Assembly (NCBI GenBank): GCA_941918925.1
Contig: OW799237.1
Location: 113,254,515-113,318,514 of the forward strand
DNA from: Phyto melanocephala
Lineage: Eukaryota > Arthropoda > Insecta > Diptera > Rhinophoridae
Reading direction: 5' to 3'
Length of the DNA: 64,000 nucleotides
A program made the position numbers and the translations under genes. Numbering within the stretch: position 1 is the stretch's first letter; every line of letters starts with the position of its first letter. The notes under the pieces were generated by a model, which was not told the DNA's origin, ran no database searches, and was given only the letters and a program-made list of their open reading frames with translations. Of the stretch, positions 1-11,105 are shown piece by piece.

Positions 1-594
1 CATGAAGAATAACGACTTTAAAAGATAAATCAAATACATACACGCAAAAACTAAAATAGTAAAACTGTAGTGAGCCTAAAACAAGACAAACGTCGACTTC
101 AACAAATAGCGGGACATTATGTACACAAACACTAAAAAAAATGTTATTCAGAAAAACCTATCTCATGGCTGCTAATAAAAAGTTTTAGAAAATTATTTGA
201 AACAAGCTTATTCTCGAGTTCACATGCATTTTGTGTCTGAGTTGGGTTGTTAAGTATTCTCACATGCAGTGCTCATTCGCATGTAGCTTTTAAGACACAA
301 ACTGATACATATGTGTCTCTTTTATAACTCGTATTTGATACTGTTCAGCAAAAACTAGATAATGATTTGTTTACTAAATAAGTCCGCCTTATTATGAAGT
401 ATTTTGGTAATGACTTGATTTATATTTAGTCAAATATAAAAGATTAATATCACTGACTGAACGAATGATACATCAATACTCTGAACAAACGCAAAAAGCT
501 AGAGATAAGATTTGGACAGTGGTTTTCTTTTTCTGATGTATAGATCCTCTAGGAAGTAATTTTTGGAAATTCAAAATTTAAGAAACAAGATCGG
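1..594. other. AT-rich non-coding DNA, nothing recognised
   Basis: No ORF of note, inverted repeat or known repeat motif was seen here. The composition matches the rest of the window. Confidence 0.6.
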
Positions 595-1580
595 TAACTT
601 TATATCTACTCAAAAAAAAAAGTTGACAGGTTTCTGTTTTTTTTTTTAATTTTCAACCCCTAAAGGGAAAAAAGGGTACTTTTTTGGTACAATATGTAAC
701 TTTGAAACACACAAAGCTAGAAAATAGCTTAAGATTTTATTAGTTAAACCGCGAATATATATTAATAAGATTTCGTCACTTTTTGCAAATTCAGATGTAT
801 TAAGGAAAAAATTGTCCCTCTTTTTGGTATTTAAAAAAATTATATTTTTAATAGGACATTAATTAATAATTACTATCGCCCAATAGAATATGGATAATTG
901 TTTAATTGAAATTTTTGGAACCCTGTTAGAGGGACAAAAATGGTACCAAAAAGCGGAAAATATTTATAATCGCTAATAACAAGCCCAATTCAGATAAAAC
1001 TAGTAATCGAGATATAACCACACAAAAAATTTTGTATTTTAGTAAATCCAGCAACACATTTATAACTAGTATAAAAAGGGGAAAATTCGGGAAAATAGTT
1101 TGGTACTTTTTACAGCCAAATATTTTTATGAATAAAAGATAAGATTAAAATTAGGTCTATTACAATATTTTAATGTTAAAGAGATATTTATAAGTTTTAA
1201 ACGTCAAATTTTTACACTGACATGAAAAATCCAAATAAAGTACTTTTTCATATTTTTTTATGGTACTTTTTTTTATTTTTACAAGCTAGAACTATTGATG
1301 GTAGGTGAGACTGAAAATGTTATGGGTGAATCGAAAGGCCATTTTTCGTATTTTGGTGATTCTTTTTGTATTTTCTGCATTTGTGAAGCTGGATTTTGAA
1401 ATTAGAAATTATTGACCCGAGGTGAGACTGAAAATGTTATGGGCGATCTAAAAGATACTTTTTTATATTTTTAGGGTACCTACAGACAGACGGGCAATAT
1501 TTTATAGAATGCTGGTACGAAAATGGATATTGAAAAATCTTTGAACGGAATGAGAAAACAATACATACTTTGGGCATCAC
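595..1580 (-). mobile_element. Decayed INE-1-like (HINE) element, 5' end at the right
   Basis: The right end near 1520-1575 (aaaatggatatt ... aacggaatgagaaaa) matches, in inverted orientation, the start of the HINE-B copies at 35.7 and 38.3 kb (aaaatggatatttcgatg ... aacggaatgacaaaa). Just inside it is a short acagacagacggg tract (about 1481), the remnant of the (acagacgg)n block. The body carries a degenerate direct repeat: ggtgagactgaaaatgttat occurs near 1303 and again near 1421, about 117 bp apart. It also carries several 'tggtactttt' motifs. The 3' hairpin is missing, so the copy is truncated on its left. The left boundary is a guess. The short ORF at 1523-1717 lies partly over this end and has no coding character. 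Confidence 0.5.
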
Positions 1581-2039
1581 ATGGTTTATGTGGAATATGT
1601 TCTTTAATGGGAGTCACAATGCACACTTTTGTTATCACAGCATTGCTCATTTTGATTTTTATTTCTTTTCACATATCTGTTTTGATTATGAGTAATGAAC
1701 AATTTATTAAATATTAAATTTTGTATTTAAGTAACACTGTTTACTTTCTGTACCACAAAATTAAAATGTTCTACGAATATATTGTGTAAAAAAGTCGTGG
1801 TAGTTATTAAACTTTCTTAAAACTTAAAACAAAAAAATTGAAAAAAAAAACTATTTAAAATTATTCGAAATGATTAATATATGTGGGCGTGGCACTTAAG
1901 TATAAAAAGGCTATAATTAAAAAAATTGGCATGTTAGAAAATGTAAATTAAATGAGTGATTTTTTGCTAATTGGGTTTTCAGTGTTGAAAAGAATCGTGA
2001 CATGTGGCAATACGAAAAATACTTTGTGCGCCTAGCCAT
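1581..2039. other. AT-rich non-coding DNA
   Basis: No gene was seen. A single 'gtgggcgtggcac' near 1883 resembles a HINE internal block and may be a stray fragment. Confidence 0.45.
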
Positions 2040-2386
2040 ATCACCTTTATAAGAGTTACAAGCGAACAGCACTTGCCAATCATTTAGTTTTCTTTTAATA
2101 TTGCATGCTGTGTAAGAAATGGGGTTTTTATTGAAATTGTGTTCTGCGACGAAGCACATTTTTTTCTTAATGAGTACGTGAATAAACAGAATTGCAATTA
2201 CTGGTCTGAAAGATATAGTGTTTGATGCAGTTTGTGGGCCGGCGGCATTATTGAACCATTATTCTTTAAAAATGGTTCTGATCGCAACGTTACGATCAAT
2301 AGAAAAATGTACCGTGCTATTGTTTGTTACCACCATTTTGTCCAAAATGAAAGAATCGGACTTCGTTTACATGTAGTTTTATGAAG
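2040..2386 (+). pseudogene. Fossil mariner-like transposase fragment
   Basis: This is a broken piece of a Tc1/mariner-superfamily transposase, the enzyme that cuts and pastes the DNA element. The frame starting near 2130 reads IEIVFCDEAHFFLNEYVNKQ and, after a few residues, NYWSERYSV. An in-frame stop follows, then CSLWAGGIIEPLFFKNGSDR and NVTINRKMYRAIV. The DEAHF-LN-YVNKQN-YW block and the GGIIEPLFFKNG block are typical of a mariner-like catalytic core that is widespread in insects; the D of CDEAHF is probably a catalytic acidic residue. The N-terminal DNA-binding region is not readable, and the part upstream of 2130 needs frame changes. The C terminus decays after about 2386. No matching terminal inverted repeats were found. 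A dead relic is nearly certain; the exact family is from memory. Confidence 0.8.
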
Positions 2387-3177
2387 GGAGATAAAATTTG
2401 GTTAACTATTAATCTTACGTTCTGAAGCAATCCAATGACCGCCAAGATGATGCGATTAGACTATAATATTTTTTATAGGATACGTAAAGTTTTCGTGCAC
2501 AGGATGAGATACCGGATTTAACAAATTTCCGCTAATACAAAAAGTAGTGAAGAGTACTTTTTTAACACCAAGTGCACTTAATTTATGAATAAAGTATTAC
2601 TAGTTCTCCCATCTCTAAAAAGGTTTTTCAAAAGCAGTCAGATTCGTTACTAACTGAACACTGTTGAAATGGAAGTAAACAATATTTAATTAATTAATAT
2701 TTTTAAAGGCGCAATTACATGCGTATTTCCAGCAAATTAATATTATCTTATTCCAGCAAAGGTTCAAATCTAATCTTATTCTTTTCCACTACGATAGAGT
2801 GACGTAACGTCTAAATTTCTAAACACAAATATTGTAAAAGTGTTCAATAGGAATCTTACTAAATCTAGTAAATAACTTGTTACATTACGATTAAGACAAG
2901 CACTATCAGAATGAGGGTTTTATCGATTTAAGTGTAAAATAATAATAAAAGAATAAAGAACACGTACATGATTATCAAGAAATATAATATATTAAATTAA
3001 AAATGAATCAAATGTGTTGCTACGTTTTCCGTTTTACCGCTTTTGTTTAATAAAAAAATAAAAATGTTCTCACATCGTTATTATCAAGCAGCGATATCAA
3101 GAACCGTGCAAGATATTTTTTAGTGTTATATGAGTATATTACCGAAAAAAATTTAGGTTACTAATGCTAAAAAAAAC
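2387..3177. other. AT-rich non-coding DNA
   Basis: Nothing recognised. The first part may still contain unreadable mariner 3' sequence from the adjoining fossil. Confidence 0.5.
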
Positions 3178-3755
3178 AAGTAAGAGCGCTATATTCGGCC
3201 GTGCCGAATCTTATATACCCTTCACAACGTGTAGTCATGCAATAACAGTAGTTTGTGTCACCATTCATCCCATATGAAATACGTACATACATATATAAAA
3301 ACATCCCATTGTAAAATTATAAATTCACGTATGTATGTAAAAAACAAAAAAAAAATAAAAATAAAAAAAAAAAATTTAAAAAAAAATTTAAAAAATAAAT
3401 TTAAAAAAAAAATTATTATATATATAATATATATAAAACAAAAAAAATAAATAAAAAAAAATTTAAAAAAAAAATAAAAAAAAAATAATAATAAAAATAT
3501 AAATAATATATTAAATAAAAAATAAAAAAAAAAAAAAATAAAAAAAAAATTAAAAAAAAAATTTAAAAAAAATTTGTTTGGCTCAGCTGGGATTCGATGC
3601 CACGTTTTCTCTAACCAGTATACACGTTTGTATGTATGTATGTTGTTGTTGTAATGTTGTTTTTGTGAAAAAAATCGAGGTGGTCGTGGGTTTTTGCTCA
3701 TATCTCAGTTGTTTATGTACCGATGTTTCTGATCTTCAATACCGATCTACTCACA
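3178..3755 (-). mobile_element. INE-1-like HINE-A element, 5' truncated
   Basis: The minus-strand 3' end is at the left. It has aacaagtaagagcgct, then the perfect hairpin ATTCGGC-CGT-GCCGAAT at 3192-3208, then ttatatacccttcacaacgt. Next come a conserved segment of about 130 bp, an A/T-only linker (about 3340-3575), the block ggctcagctgggattcgatg, and the 'gaggtggtcgtgggtttttg' block. Homology stops near 3755, so the 5' end and the (cagacgg)n tract are missing. The hairpin plus CTCTTACTTGTT end is the Helitron-like 3' terminus. The 147-aa minus-strand ORF over the linker is a low-complexity artefact. Confidence 0.85.
3579..3601 (+). promoter_or_regulatory. A-box/B-box-like pair inside HINE-A
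   Basis: TGGCTCAGCTGG at 3579-3590 matches all positions of the RNA polymerase III A-box consensus TRGCNNAGYNGG. It is directly followed by GATTCGATGCC, 10 of 11 positions of the B-box GGTTCGANNCC. The same junction recurs in the HINE-A copies near 9160 and 21177 (+ strand) and near 7990, 23735 and 31425 (inverted, with small changes). Real type-2 promoters need a spacer of tens of bases between the boxes, so function is doubtful; a collapsed tRNA remnant is one explanation. Confidence 0.4.
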
Positions 3756-4520
3756 TAACTATGAAGCACCATTGACCTTTTTGTCTACAATTCGAAATCG
3801 GCACTTGGGCTTTTTGAGCTTGTTACTTTTAATTTAATTAGAAATGACTCAGGCGTAAATCATGCTTACATTTCTATTATAAACTCATTTACTTAGTAAT
3901 TTTGTTCTTGCTCCAAAACTAAACATGTCGAAAGTTTAACACAGAAGCACAATTTGCAAGAAAACATATTTCACATTTCTGACTGAGTTTTGTTAATGTC
4001 TAATGTCAAATAAACGTAAAGTTAATTTTGTAATTTGTGATGTAATTAACTAATTAAAAGTTTTGCCAGCAGGAGCAAGAACCCTTTCGGCTCTAAATAA
4101 AACTAAATTTCATGCATCTTTCAAATACACTTTTAATGACAATCATTTCGTGTACTCCTCTCCTACCGAAATGTCATAAGTCATTCAGAAAATTATGTTT
4201 GTATGTAAGTAATTTACAAATTTTATAATTTTTGCTTCAAGGCCAAGAAATAATAATAATAGAATTTTTTCACAATATGTGTTTGTTATGTTTCTGTTGA
4301 CAAAATATTAAAATACTGTTGCTATTCCTTAACATAAAATTAATAAATAATTATAGAATGTAGATGTGTTTCTTCTTCAACCGGTTGACATATCAAGATG
4401 AATATATATTTGCTAAATAAAGGTTAACATAAGACATAATGTTCAAAGTATTTTACTTGTAAATTTTGTAATTTTCATAATTAGTCCTGAAAGCAGAGGC
4501 TGTCTGTTCAACAAGATTTT
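3756..4520. other. AT-rich non-coding DNA
   Basis: No gene or repeat recognised. Confidence 0.55.
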
Positions 4521-4735
4521 TATTCCCTTCACACGAGAGTGTAAAAGGGTAGATATAAGTTTGACATTCCATTTGTAATTTCTACAATTTTAATAATATT
4601 GACCCCATAAAGTATAAAAGTATGTTTTAAATGCTAATATTTAGATAGAAGAACTGATTTAGCTGTCTGTCTATTTTTCCGCCTGAGTGTTGAAATCAAT
4701 TTTTTGAAGCCCCCAGTATACTGCATAAGGCCGCT
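4521..4735 (+). mobile_element. Decayed HINE-A 5' fragment
   Basis: The fragment begins tattcccttcacacgagag, a degraded form of the family start with its small stem. It keeps gaccccataaagtat, a decayed ctgtctgtc tract and 'ttttttgaagcccccagtat', in the order seen in full copies. Everything downstream is lost. Confidence 0.7.
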
Positions 4736-4813
4736 CCTGTTCCATTCAACAAAGAATTGGCTACACTAATAAATTTAAGATTGTTTAGAGGTCACTAAAA
4801 AAATTTTGACTTA

Positions 4814-5297
4814 TAGGGCCTATACACAACACCATAAAATTGTGCAAGTGTTTGTACAATTAAGCTTTAAGCACACACTACACCAGCATATATATATATA
4901 TATATGTTCCTTTAACTCCCACTGGAGCATAGGGCGCCCAACTACCACCAGCATGGTGGTATGAAGTTCATTTTTTACCCAAAAATTGTGTGGGGAAAAG
5001 TTTGTAATGATTAACGAAAAATTTGTGAAAACGAATTAGGAGCAAAAAAACGTGTTTGGATGAAGAAATGGCTTGGCATTTATATTTAAAATGTTGTATT
5101 TTTTTAATGTTTATGCCTTGACGAATTTAACTTTTGCACACACACGACTAAATCATGCTGGTACAATCAAAGAAATATCAAACTATTTTGATAAAGCACC
5201 ATCAGCTGGTACAATCACACCACAACCTCATACACAGTCAATCAGCTGGCACAGTCACTTGATTGCACAATTATTATGGTGTTGTGTATGGGCCCTA
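4814..5297. mobile_element. TTA-flanked MITE of 484 bp
   Basis: Inverted ends are TAGGGCCTATACACAACACC at the left and the complement of TAGGGCCCATACACAACACC at the right. They extend about 38 bp with few mismatches. Both sides carry TTA (4811-4813 and 5298-5300), a three-base duplication typical of PIF/Harbinger elements. No transposase is encoded. The interior holds a (ta)n run and a small palindrome, accaccagcatggtggt. The 112-aa ORF at 5073-5411 runs across the right end of this element and is not a gene. Assignment to PIF/Harbinger is inferred from the duplication only. Confidence 0.7.
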
Positions 5298-5300
5298 TTA

Positions 5301-5639
5301 GCTCACACAAAAATAAAGGAATTTATAAAAAACGATTTGTTAAATGTAAAGGTAGCTTTACTATATAATTCTTGCTACAGACAATCAGCAATTTTGAGTG
5401 GTAGTTTTTGAATTTTATAAATGATCTATATTATATATAAGTTATGTTTTTTTAAAGTGGTTCTTAATTTATGAGAAGTTCTCAAGGCGTAGCTGATAGG
5501 AAAGCCAATTGAAGTTTTTTTCACAGCAAGGCTTCTATCGAAAATGAAGTGTTTGAAGACGCTTTCTGTCAGATGCTACTGATGTTCCGTAAAACATCAT
5601 GTTTAGCGAGTATATTGTGTTTTGTGAGTTTTTATAAAT
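5301..5639. other. Non-coding spacer
   Basis: Nothing recognised between the MITE and the next HINE. Confidence 0.5.
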
Positions 5640-6175
5640 TTCACAGATAGTGTAAGGGTATGTATAGGTTTGTCGTTACATGTGAAATTTTTACAATATT
5701 TGTATGCGACCCCAACATGTATTTTCTGTAACCCATGTCCAGCTGTTCGCGTGTATGTTGAAATTGTTTTTTTTTTAAACCTACCGACCAGACCAGACCA
5801 GTGTGTCGTATCAAAACATCAGAAGTATTGGCCAGAGCAAAGCTGTGATCGAATTCTGGCTGAGCTAAAAAAATTTCTATTTTTTTATTTACTGATGTAT
5901 ACTGATTTTATAATTTTACGCTGGTGTGGTATTAGGACGATAAATCTTTACAAAGAATAATAAAACTTGTGTACTTAGCTATTTCATATTATTGAGAAAG
6001 AAAAATGTGTAAAAAATTTAACCCAGAAAATTTTCAAATAAAAAGTTCAGTAACTAGTATAAAAATATATACTTTTTTTTGATCCACTACAAACATATTT
6101 GACTACTAAATGATGACAAAAGCTGTATTAAGGGTATATAAGATGCGGCACGGCCAAAAATAGTTCTCTTAATTG
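5640..6175 (+). mobile_element. Degenerate HINE-A element
   Basis: Landmarks in order: gtgtaagggtatgtataggt, a variant of gaccccataaag, 'gttcgcgtgtatgttgaaat', a diverged inverted A/B-box block near 5850 (gaattctggctgagct), and the 3' end agggtatataagatgcggca with a broken hairpin near 6142-6158 and ttctcttaattg. Many substitutions suggest an old copy. The ORF at 5670-5960 lies inside it and is spurious. Confidence 0.7.
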
Positions 6176-7600
6176 TTTTTTACTTAGTTGGTTCAGTCAA
6201 TATGTAGGCCTATGTTATAGTGATGAATGAGTACATTTTCTTATTTAATCCACAGTCAACATATTTCGTTATTACATCATGGTAAAAACTAATTCTTAAC
6301 TACTGTGAAAAAAAGATAGAAGTTTAGCCGCACAGTTGTTTTCCCAGCTAATCATTTTATTTTCTTAAAATTTTCTTTCTTGTGTTCTACTATTCTTATT
6401 TTGTTCTAGCCAATTTACGAACTAATAAATACACAAGGGAGTAGCGAAATATTGAATAATAAATAAATCAACAAATATTTATAAAGACCTCGAGCTTGAA
6501 AAATCAATTAAAAATTTGTAGAAATTTTATTAATTATTTCTCTTAAACCATCACGAGTTATTTGTTTCTTTCTTTTTTTTTTTTTTGCTCACAAAAACAT
6601 TAAATTGTAATCCACAAGGGATGTCAAAGTATTGTCTCCTTGACATTACGGTAGAAAACAAGTAACGGCGCTGCAAATTATAAGATTTAATCAAAAGGTA
6701 TATTTTTCTTAAAGAAAACCAAATTCAATTTAAAAAAGATGTTCCTCGGAATTGTTATGGAAATTGTTAAGTTCATTTGTTGCCATTTCAATTTGGAGAA
6801 AAGTAATAAGATTTGTGTCTGTCACTTGTAATTAAGGTATATTGAGTTGGTTTCTTCTTCTTTTATATTTTTTTATTTTTTTATTTTATTTTTGTTTTTT
6901 TTTTGTTTTCGTATTCTCTGCGTAGACAATATAAATTAAGCTTTTGTGTTAGTTAAATGTGTTTCAAGTCAGAGGAAAATTTTTTTTCTTTGCATTGTCT
7001 TGTTACTGTAACGAACAACCTCAAGACCATTTCCAAAAATATTGCATTTATTTTAGTTGTGTATACGTTCATACATACATACGTACATACATATATTCCA
7101 ATATCCAGGTCATAATGATGTAAAGTAAAATAATAATTTCATTTCGTTATGAATTTTGCATGAGTACTGCAAGTGTGTGTGGAATTTTTTAGTGACTTTT
7201 TCACAGCTGAACGAAATCAGTATCACGAAGCAAGTAAAAGTAGAGAAGAGTAAAGAATAATTTAGATTGTAGCAAATTTGATATAAATTCCAATTTTCAT
7301 ATTAAGCAGTTGCTCCCCAAATATTCAAAGTAATTTATTTTTATTGACAAAATGTTTTTTTAATCGAAATGTGTGAATATTTTTATGTTTAGTCATTGGG
7401 TTAATTTGAAATTTTCAAATTATAAGCAGAGTTTAAACGATTTTTTATTTATTTTACTGCAATACCAAATACAGTTAGATAATGTGAAAAATTTTAAAAG
7501 GGAATGGGTAGAAATTTCTGCTAATGAACTTTTATCGCATATTCAAATCGCTAAAGTGTTTTAAAATTTGACATATTAATTAAAAAATCTATCAAAAATA
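6176..7600. other. AT-rich non-coding DNA
   Basis: No gene recognised. It contains T-rich runs (about 6565-6590 and 6860-6910) and a 'acatacatacgtacatacat' type simple repeat near 7073-7093. Confidence 0.55.
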
Positions 7601-8388
7601 CTTACTACTTTACACAGTGAAAAGGGGTATATATAGGTTTGTCATTCCGTGTGAAATTTCTACAATTTTCATTTCCGACCCCATAAAGTATATATTTTCT
7701 GAAAGCTTATGAATAGGGAAGTCGATTAAGCTCTGTCAGTCTGTCCGTGTGTATGTTGAAATCAACTTTTTAAAGCCCCCCGATATCGCCTGGACCCGGG
7801 TGAGGTATCATAATATCAGATATATTTGGGAGTAGATCGGTATTGAAAATCAGAAACATCGGTACGTAAACAACTGAGATATGAGCAAAAAACCACGACC
7901 ACCTCGATTTTTTTCACAAAAACAACATTACAACAACAACACACATACATACAAACATGTATACTGGTTAGAGTAAACATGGCATTGAATCCCAGCTGAG
8001 CCAAAAATTTGTTTTATATTTTTTTTATTTTTTATTTTATATATTAATTATATTTTTATTATTATTTTTTTTTTTTGTTAATTTTTTTTTTGTTTTATTT
8101 TCATAATTTATATTAATTATTTTTTTTTTAATTTTTTTTGTTTTATATTTATTATATATATTTTAATTATTTTTAAAAAATTTTTTTTTAAATTGTTTTT
8201 AAAATTTTGTTTTAGTTTTTTTTTTTAAATACATACGTAAATTTATAATTTTGCAATGGGATGTTTTTATATATGTATGTACGTATTTCATATGAGATAA
8301 ATGGTGATACAAACTACTGTTTTTGCATGACTACACGTTGTGAGGGGTATATAAGATTCGGCGCGGCCGAATATAGAACTCTTACTTT
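7601..8388 (+). mobile_element. Near-complete HINE-A element
   Basis: The order is: degraded start, gggtatatataggtttgtca, gaccccataaagtatatat, one surviving ctgtccgtgtg unit, gccccccgatatc, aaccacgaccacctcgattt, the (aac)n/(acat)n stretch, an inverted A/B-box block near 7984-8006, a T/A-only linker (about 8010-8220), then 3' ggggtatataagattcggcg with hairpin ATTCGGC-GCG-GCCGAAT and a terminal actcttactt. It is a useful reference for the family layout. Confidence 0.88.
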
Positions 8389-8624
8389 TTTTTTTATTTA
8401 TATTTAGTAAAATAATAATAATAATGCCTTGTTAATTAGCGACTGGCTTGGTGAAGGTTTGTAATTTATTATTAGCGGATACGTTTCTAGTTCTTTTATA
8501 CCAATTGTGTTATTAATATTTGATTTGTACCGTATTAAGATTGATTTACTTTACAATAGTTCAATAGAAAATTTCACACGAATAAAAGTATTATATTTGT
8601 ACTACGCTGTTGTTTGTTTTGGGC

Positions 8625-8700
8625 ATCATCTTGGATTACAAATCTCTTTGTAAAGCCATTTCAGTTGATACCCACATAGTTTGGTTTGCAAAAAAATTAT
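8625..8700 (+). repeat. Possible decayed HINE internal fragment
   Basis: 'gcatcatcttggatta' followed by 'tttcagttgatacccacata' resembles the 'gacgccatatctgat ... tttgacacccacattcc' stretch inside the HINE at 47.5-48.3 kb. It is short and diverged. Confidence 0.3.
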
Positions 8701-8705
8701 TCACC

Positions 8706-9317
8706 ATTTTTATACCCTTCACCTGTGGTGCACAAGGGTATATATAGCTTTGTCATTCCGTTTGTAATTTCTACAATATATACAGATCTGAGGAACATAT
8801 AGTTGCTTCTAAAAGTTTATTTCAACCAACACACGGACAGACGGACAGACGGTCAGGGCTTAATCGACTCCTCTATCTCATGAGCTTGCAGAAAATATAC
8901 ACTTTATGGGGTCGGAAATGAAAATTGTAGAAATTACAAACGGAATGACAAAGCTATATATACCCTTGTGCACTACAGGTGAAGGGTATAAATATATTAA
9001 AAATAAAATAAAAATAAAAAAAAAAAAACTACAAAAAAAAATTAAAAAAGAATTTACAAGAAATTTACAAAAATTTTTTAAAAAAATTTAAAAAAAAAAA
9101 TATAAAAAAATTATAAAATATAAATAATATATTAAATAAAATAAAATTTTTTTGGCTCAGCTGGGATTCGATGCCACATTTATTCTAACCAGTATATAAA
9201 TATGTACGTATTTTATATGAGATGAATGGTGATACAAACAATTGTTATTGCATGACTACACGTTGTGAAGGGTATATAAGATTCGGCACGGCCGAATATA
9301 GCACTGTTACTTGTTAT
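8706..9317 (+). mobile_element. HINE-A with an inverted, duplicated 5' end
   Basis: The element starts with a forward 5' end (8707-8776: tatacccttcacctgtggtg ... tttctacaat). It then switches to the opposite orientation. Positions 8777-8990 match the minus-strand copy at 24.13-24.36 kb, including cacacggacagacgg, ggggtcggaaatg and a full inverted 5' end finishing at gaagggtata. The two 5' ends are inverted repeats of about 69 bp with only a few mismatches. After an A-rich linker, the normal 3' half follows in forward orientation (A/B-box block near 9160, hairpin ATTCGGC-ACG-GCCGAAT near 9282-9298, cactgttacttgtt). Confidence 0.8.
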
Positions 9318-10318
9318 TATGCCATCTTGGATTTATAATTTTTACAAAGTTAAGTGCATTTTTTTTCTGTTTGAATATAAAAAGTCTTGTTAAAGATCAT
9401 TTATAAAAAACTTAAAACTCCTTTAAAAATACCAGTAATAATTAAAAAAAAAATAGTCAATTTTGATAAAATTGATTTTACAGTTAGTGGAATGTTTTAA
9501 ACTCAAATCCATTTTAATCGTCACTTGAAAGAGGTAAGTAATATTTACCTGCATATTTCAGTCTCCCGAGATATTACTTGTATTTGCAACAAAAAAAAAA
9601 ACCTAATTATAAATTAAGTTTACGTGCTCTCAATTGCAAACAAAACAATCGATTTTCAATACAAAGTTTTTGTGAAAAATAAATGTGAATAAAAAAAGAA
9701 ATAAAAATACTGAAAACTTTTTAATTTAAATACAATAAATATGTAAATTTTGCAACATATTGTTTCCAATACACATGCATATTGGTGTGCGTATATATTA
9801 GTACTAACACAAACGTACATCTCCAGGACACATTGTTGTTTTGTACGCTTAAAAACATACTTGTGCGTTTATGTACATGAGTATGCAATTTGCTTATACA
9901 TACAAACATAGTACATACATATGTTTGTCTCTTTGTCTGTTTAATAGAACATGTGTACAGTGTAAATGTTATTGTTGTTTCTGCAGTAGATTTTGTTTTT
10001 GTATATGTGTATGACACAAAAATAAATGAACAAAAAGTTATTTTGATTAAAATAAAAAAAAATTAAAATCAACTTGAACAATGTAATACAAATTTGGTTG
10101 CACGCACCAATAGAGTTAAAAATATAAAAAAAATATAAAAATGTTGCCACTTAGTTTAGTACACAGATCGTACAATAACTGCAGGATTGTAAAACGGTTT
10201 TTTTTTTTTTTTGCACAAGAGAAGGATAAAAAATATCCAAATTTACAAATATACGTTTAATATTTTTAAGTTAAAAAATTTTATATAAAAGTTTCGAAAA
10301 CATTTAGCAGAAGTCCCT
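9318..10318. other. AT-rich non-coding DNA
   Basis: No gene recognised. 'gtatgtacatgagtatgc'-like (ACAT)n stretches near 9870-9930 are simple sequence, and the ORFs over them are not gene-like. Confidence 0.5.
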
Positions 10319-10432
10319 GTGCTAAAACCATCGTTCGAACCCGCTATGCTAAAACAGGCAACCGTAGCTGCCGTGCCGAAACAGTCAACCTCAATTTATT
10401 GTGGCCAAAACAGTCAACAGAATTCCACGTTA
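10319..10432 (+). repeat. Degenerate 26-28 bp tandem repeat, four units
   Basis: Four successive units begin gtgctaaaacc, tgctaaaacaggcaac, gtgccgaaacagtcaac and gtggccaaaacagtcaac. Units three and four are the closest. The stretch is GC-richer than its surroundings. A remnant of a repetitive coding region cannot be excluded, but no long frame survives. Confidence 0.5.
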
Positions 10433-10890
10433 AGTTGCAAACGGTTGTCACGTTTGAGCAGCAGTAATGTTTGAACTTGTAAAAAAAACGTGCGATCTGA
10501 ATGAGAATTACGTAATACAAAACAGTGCAATGTATGATAATATTGTAGGGGGTGGTAGGTGTTCTAATTAGAATGTGACATTTTTAAAAATTAAACTAAA
10601 AAGTAAATGTAATGTAAATGATCAAGGGTCATTTATTATTCGCGTTATAAAACACTAAAATCATACACGATGTAACGCAGTTTAATTTCCTAGTCGAGGT
10701 AAAGAGTGGTACATCTATCGGTTTAAATTTAAACCGGCGGTTATTTCGAATCTGGCAATATGTATGTCATTCTATTCTGTCACAAAATACAGTATATTAT
10801 CTCAGCCGAACGAAATTAATTGATGTATGCATGAGCAACATTAAGATTTATTGGAAATTTATAATTGGTCGAAAACTGCAATTGGTAGAA
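10433..10890. other. Non-coding DNA, possibly mariner 5' remnant
   Basis: No readable feature. It lies just upstream of a transposase fossil and may contain its unrecognisable N-terminal region. Confidence 0.35.
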
Positions 10891-11105
10891 ATAATTTATT
10901 CGGATGAAGCTCATATTTATCTTTTAGAGTAGCTTGGTAAGCAAAGTTGCCGCATTTGGGGCTCAGAAAACTCAAGCGTGGCTCAACAGAACCCAATGCA
11001 TCCTGTGCGAATGATTTTGGTGCTGCTTGTAAAGCGGAGGTATCATTGGCTCATATTTTTTTACTGTACTGTACTGTGACGCCAATCATATGAATGAAAT
11101 AATAT
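10891..11105 (+). pseudogene. Second fossil mariner-like transposase fragment
   Basis: The frame from 10891 reads IIYSDEAHIYLLE, then a stop, then LGKQSCRIWGSENSSV and AQQNPMHPVRMILVLL. This is the same SDEAHF-L-YVNKQ-CRIW-SENP core as the relic at 2.1 kb, but the two have diverged separately. The second one keeps 'NPMHPVRM', which the first has lost. The following GGIIGPYFF-like block is frameshifted (HWLIFF near 11043-11060). Stops and frameshifts rule out function. No terminal inverted repeats were identified. Confidence 0.75.

Noticed and set aside
3579..3601. A tRNA gene
   Set aside because: A-box and B-box motifs are directly adjacent, with no anticodon arm or acceptor stem; no cloverleaf can be drawn.
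3258..3701. 147-aa minus-strand ORF
   Set aside because: It is almost all Phe, Ile, Tyr and Leu, from an A/T-only linker inside a HINE.
5073..5411. 112-aa ORF
   Set aside because: It runs through the right end of a MITE and has no domain; the open frame is chance.
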